From: Neorhizobium tomejilense
GTDB lineage: Bacteria > Pseudomonadota > Alphaproteobacteria > Rhizobiales > Rhizobiaceae
Assembly: GCA_002968845.1 (NCBI GenBank)
Contig: PVBG01000007.1
Location: forward strand, 62,001 to 126,000
Direction: 5' to 3'
DNA length: 64,000 bases
This document shows, piece by piece, positions 62,765 through 64,000 of the stretch. A model generated the notes under the pieces. That model ran no database searches, had not been told where the DNA came from, and worked only from the letters and a program-made list of their open reading frames with translations. The position numbers and the translations under genes are program-made. The first letter of the stretch is position 1; each line of letters begins with the position of its first letter.

Positions 62765-62781
62765 GCGAAACGATGTTTCAC
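62765..62781. promoter_or_regulatory. IclR-type operator 2 (divergent promoter)
   Basis: GCGAAAC-GAT-GTTTCAC lies between the IclR-type gene and the binding-protein gene. GAAAC-N-ATGTTTCACA is shared with operator 1 at 61733. Confidence 0.65.
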
Positions 62782-62967
62782 ACAATAAAACATTGAGAGC
62801 CAGGTTGCAAACCCTTCAAAGGCGCTCATGAATTTATTCTGTGGATTGAGTATCGGCATTGAACGCGCGGGAAACGTGTTCGAAGGCCGATTTCGGATTT
62901 GCGATGCGGAGGGAGAAAACCCTTTGCCACATAAGAAAATAGTCAAGCTATTCAGAGGAGAACGACC

Positions 62968-64000
62968 ATGAAGTCCCTTTTGAGAATTGCATTCGCAGCT
63001 TTTGTGGTGACGGCCATCGCACTGCCCGCATGGGCCGGCGATCCGATCCGCAAGATCACCGTCCTGTCCCGTCCGCAGGCCGGCCAGCAGGCAGAATTCC
63101 AGTCCGTCCAGCTGATCGCCCAGGAATGGCGCAAGCTTGGCCTCGATGTCGAAGTCCGGGCGATCCCCTGGGAACAGATGTCCGACGAGGTCTGGTACAA
63201 GCGCGACCAGTGGGACTCCACCGCCTGGCAGATGGTCGGCCGTCCTGAGCGCTCAGATCCGGACGAGCTCATCTTCAACCTCTTCCATTCCTCGACCGCC
63301 AAGGACGGCTACAATTTCGCGGGCTACCTGAACAAGGACTACGATGCGACCGCCGAAGCCCAGCGCGGCGAGATCGATCCGGCCAAGCGCAAGGCGCTGG
63401 TCTTCAAGGCGCAGGAGATTCTTTCCAAGGATCAGCCCTACATGATGCTCGTGCATCCGAAGTCGACCTTTGCTTTCGACAAGACCGTCTGGAAGCCGGA
63501 ATCGGTCGTCAACCAGAGCGGTATCGGCATCCGCAACACCTGGACCTTCCTCGGTGTCGAGCCCGCGGGTGCCAAGAAGGACCTGATCATCAACTCGTCC
63601 GACAATATCAAGGCGATCAACCCGCTCTATATCTCGGGCAGCGTCGACAGCTGGATCACCGAACTCGTCTGGGACCGCCTGCTGCGCGTCGGCCCGGATG
63701 GCCTGCCGAAGGCGTGGGCCGCCGAGAGCTTCACCTGGAAGGACGGCACCACGGTCGACGTGAAGCTGAAGTCCGGCATGAAGTGGCATGACGGCAAGCC
63801 GGTCACGCCTGATGACGTCAAGTTCTCGTTCGAGGCGGCGGTCGGCGGCGAAGCCCCGATGTACAAGCCCTTCGCGACGAACATCGACTCGATCACCACG
63901 AATGGCGACGCCATCACCTTCAAGCTGAAGAAGCCGGCCGCCTCCTTCGTTACGTCCAGCCTTGCCAAGGTCAACCTGATCCCGAAGCACATCTGGGAAC
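62968..64000 (+). CDS. Peptide-type ABC binding protein, apparently circularly permuted, 3' end outside window
   Basis: 344 codons are visible with no stop. The signal peptide (MKSLLRIAFAAFVVTAIALPAWA) is followed by residues ~28-180, which look like the C-terminal lobe of SBP_bac_5 proteins (IAQEWRKLGLDVEVRAIPWEQM, then FAGYLNKDYDATAEAQRGEI, KRKALVFKAQEILSKDQPYMML). Only then comes the usual N-lobe (INPLYISGSVDSWITELVWDRLLRVGPDG and LKSGMKWHDGKPVTPDDVKFSFEA). It is normally the receptor of an Opp/Dpp-type importer. AGAGGAG precedes ATG 62968. It is divergent from the IclR-type gene. Confidence 0.85.
   Translation, partial: MKSLLRIAFAAFVVTAIALPAWAGDPIRKITVLSRPQAGQQAEFQSVQLIAQEWRKLGLDVEVRAIPWEQMSDEVWYKRDQWDSTAWQMVGRPERSDPDELIFNLFHSSTAKDGYNFAGYLNKDYDATAEAQRGEIDPAKRKALVFKAQEILSKDQPYMMLVHPKSTFAFDKTVWKPESVVNQSGIGIRNTWTFLGVEPAGAKKDLIINSSDNIKAINPLYISGSVDSWITELVWDRLLRVGPDGLPKAWAAESFTWKDGTTVDVKLKSGMKWHDGKPVTPDDVKFSFEAAVGGEAPMYKPFATNIDSITTNGDAITFKLKKPAASFVTSSLAKVNLIPKHIWE

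Overview
The window looks like chromosomal DNA of a member of the Rhizobiaceae (Rhizobium, Agrobacterium or Sinorhizobium type). The reasons are high GC, many transport cassettes, a CIRCE-controlled groESL operon, a TGA-N9-TCA iron box of the RirA type, a fused two-domain FhuB, and several small exported proteins of rhizobial style. No rRNA, tRNA, CRISPR array, insertion sequence or phage gene was seen.

Layout. 1-6.3 kb: a partial cold-shock gene, a J-domain protein, groES-groEL behind CIRCE, a Fe/Zn-chelating YkgJ-type protein, CorA and a DUF808 membrane protein. 6.4-9.9 kb: phosphate uptake (Na/Pi cotransporter, PstS) and a second cold-shock gene. 9.9-20.6 kb: MalQ, a thioredoxin-reductase-like flavoprotein, a ribose-type ABC transporter with an SMP-30 lactonase, and a divergent soluble GAF histidine kinase with a LuxR-type regulator. 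20.7-29.5 kb: an RND efflux pump divergent from an OmpR-type two-component system, then a DUF3313 lipoprotein and a MipA/OmpV protein. Four copies of one 16-bp motif tie these together. 29.6-36.8 kb: hydroxamate siderophore uptake (FhuC, AraC regulator, TonB receptor, FhuD, FhuB). 37-42.5 kb: a PIMT-erythromycin esterase fusion, small proteins, a DUF2231 protein and a sorbosone-type dehydrogenase. 42.6-49 kb: a UxuA-type mannonate dehydratase divergent from a five-gene Opp-type transporter, probably for a uronate-containing oligosaccharide. 49.1-49.8 kb: a VapBC pair with its operator.

50-59.7 kb is the most unusual part. A SARP-like activator (BTAD plus TPR) heads an operon with a PAP2-type protein carrying an internal Asn-Lys repeat and a cytosolic subtilisin-like protease. 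After a strong terminator, a second operon encodes a degenerate HExxH peptide-modification-type protein, a ThiF/E1-like adenylyltransferase and a SAM methyltransferase. A third unit encodes two small exported proteins. GT-N-AAA heptamers at an exact 11-bp period, a typical SARP operator architecture, lie upstream of the activator and of the HExxH and exported-protein units. I propose that this is a self-regulated peptide- or protein-modification system that has not been described as such.

59.9-64 kb: an M28 metallopeptidase, an IclR regulator and a divergent peptide-type substrate-binding protein cut by the window end. The same palindrome lies before the peptidase and in the divergent promoter. 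The binding protein appears circularly permuted.

All assignments come from reading the sequence and knowledge of protein families. No database search was run.
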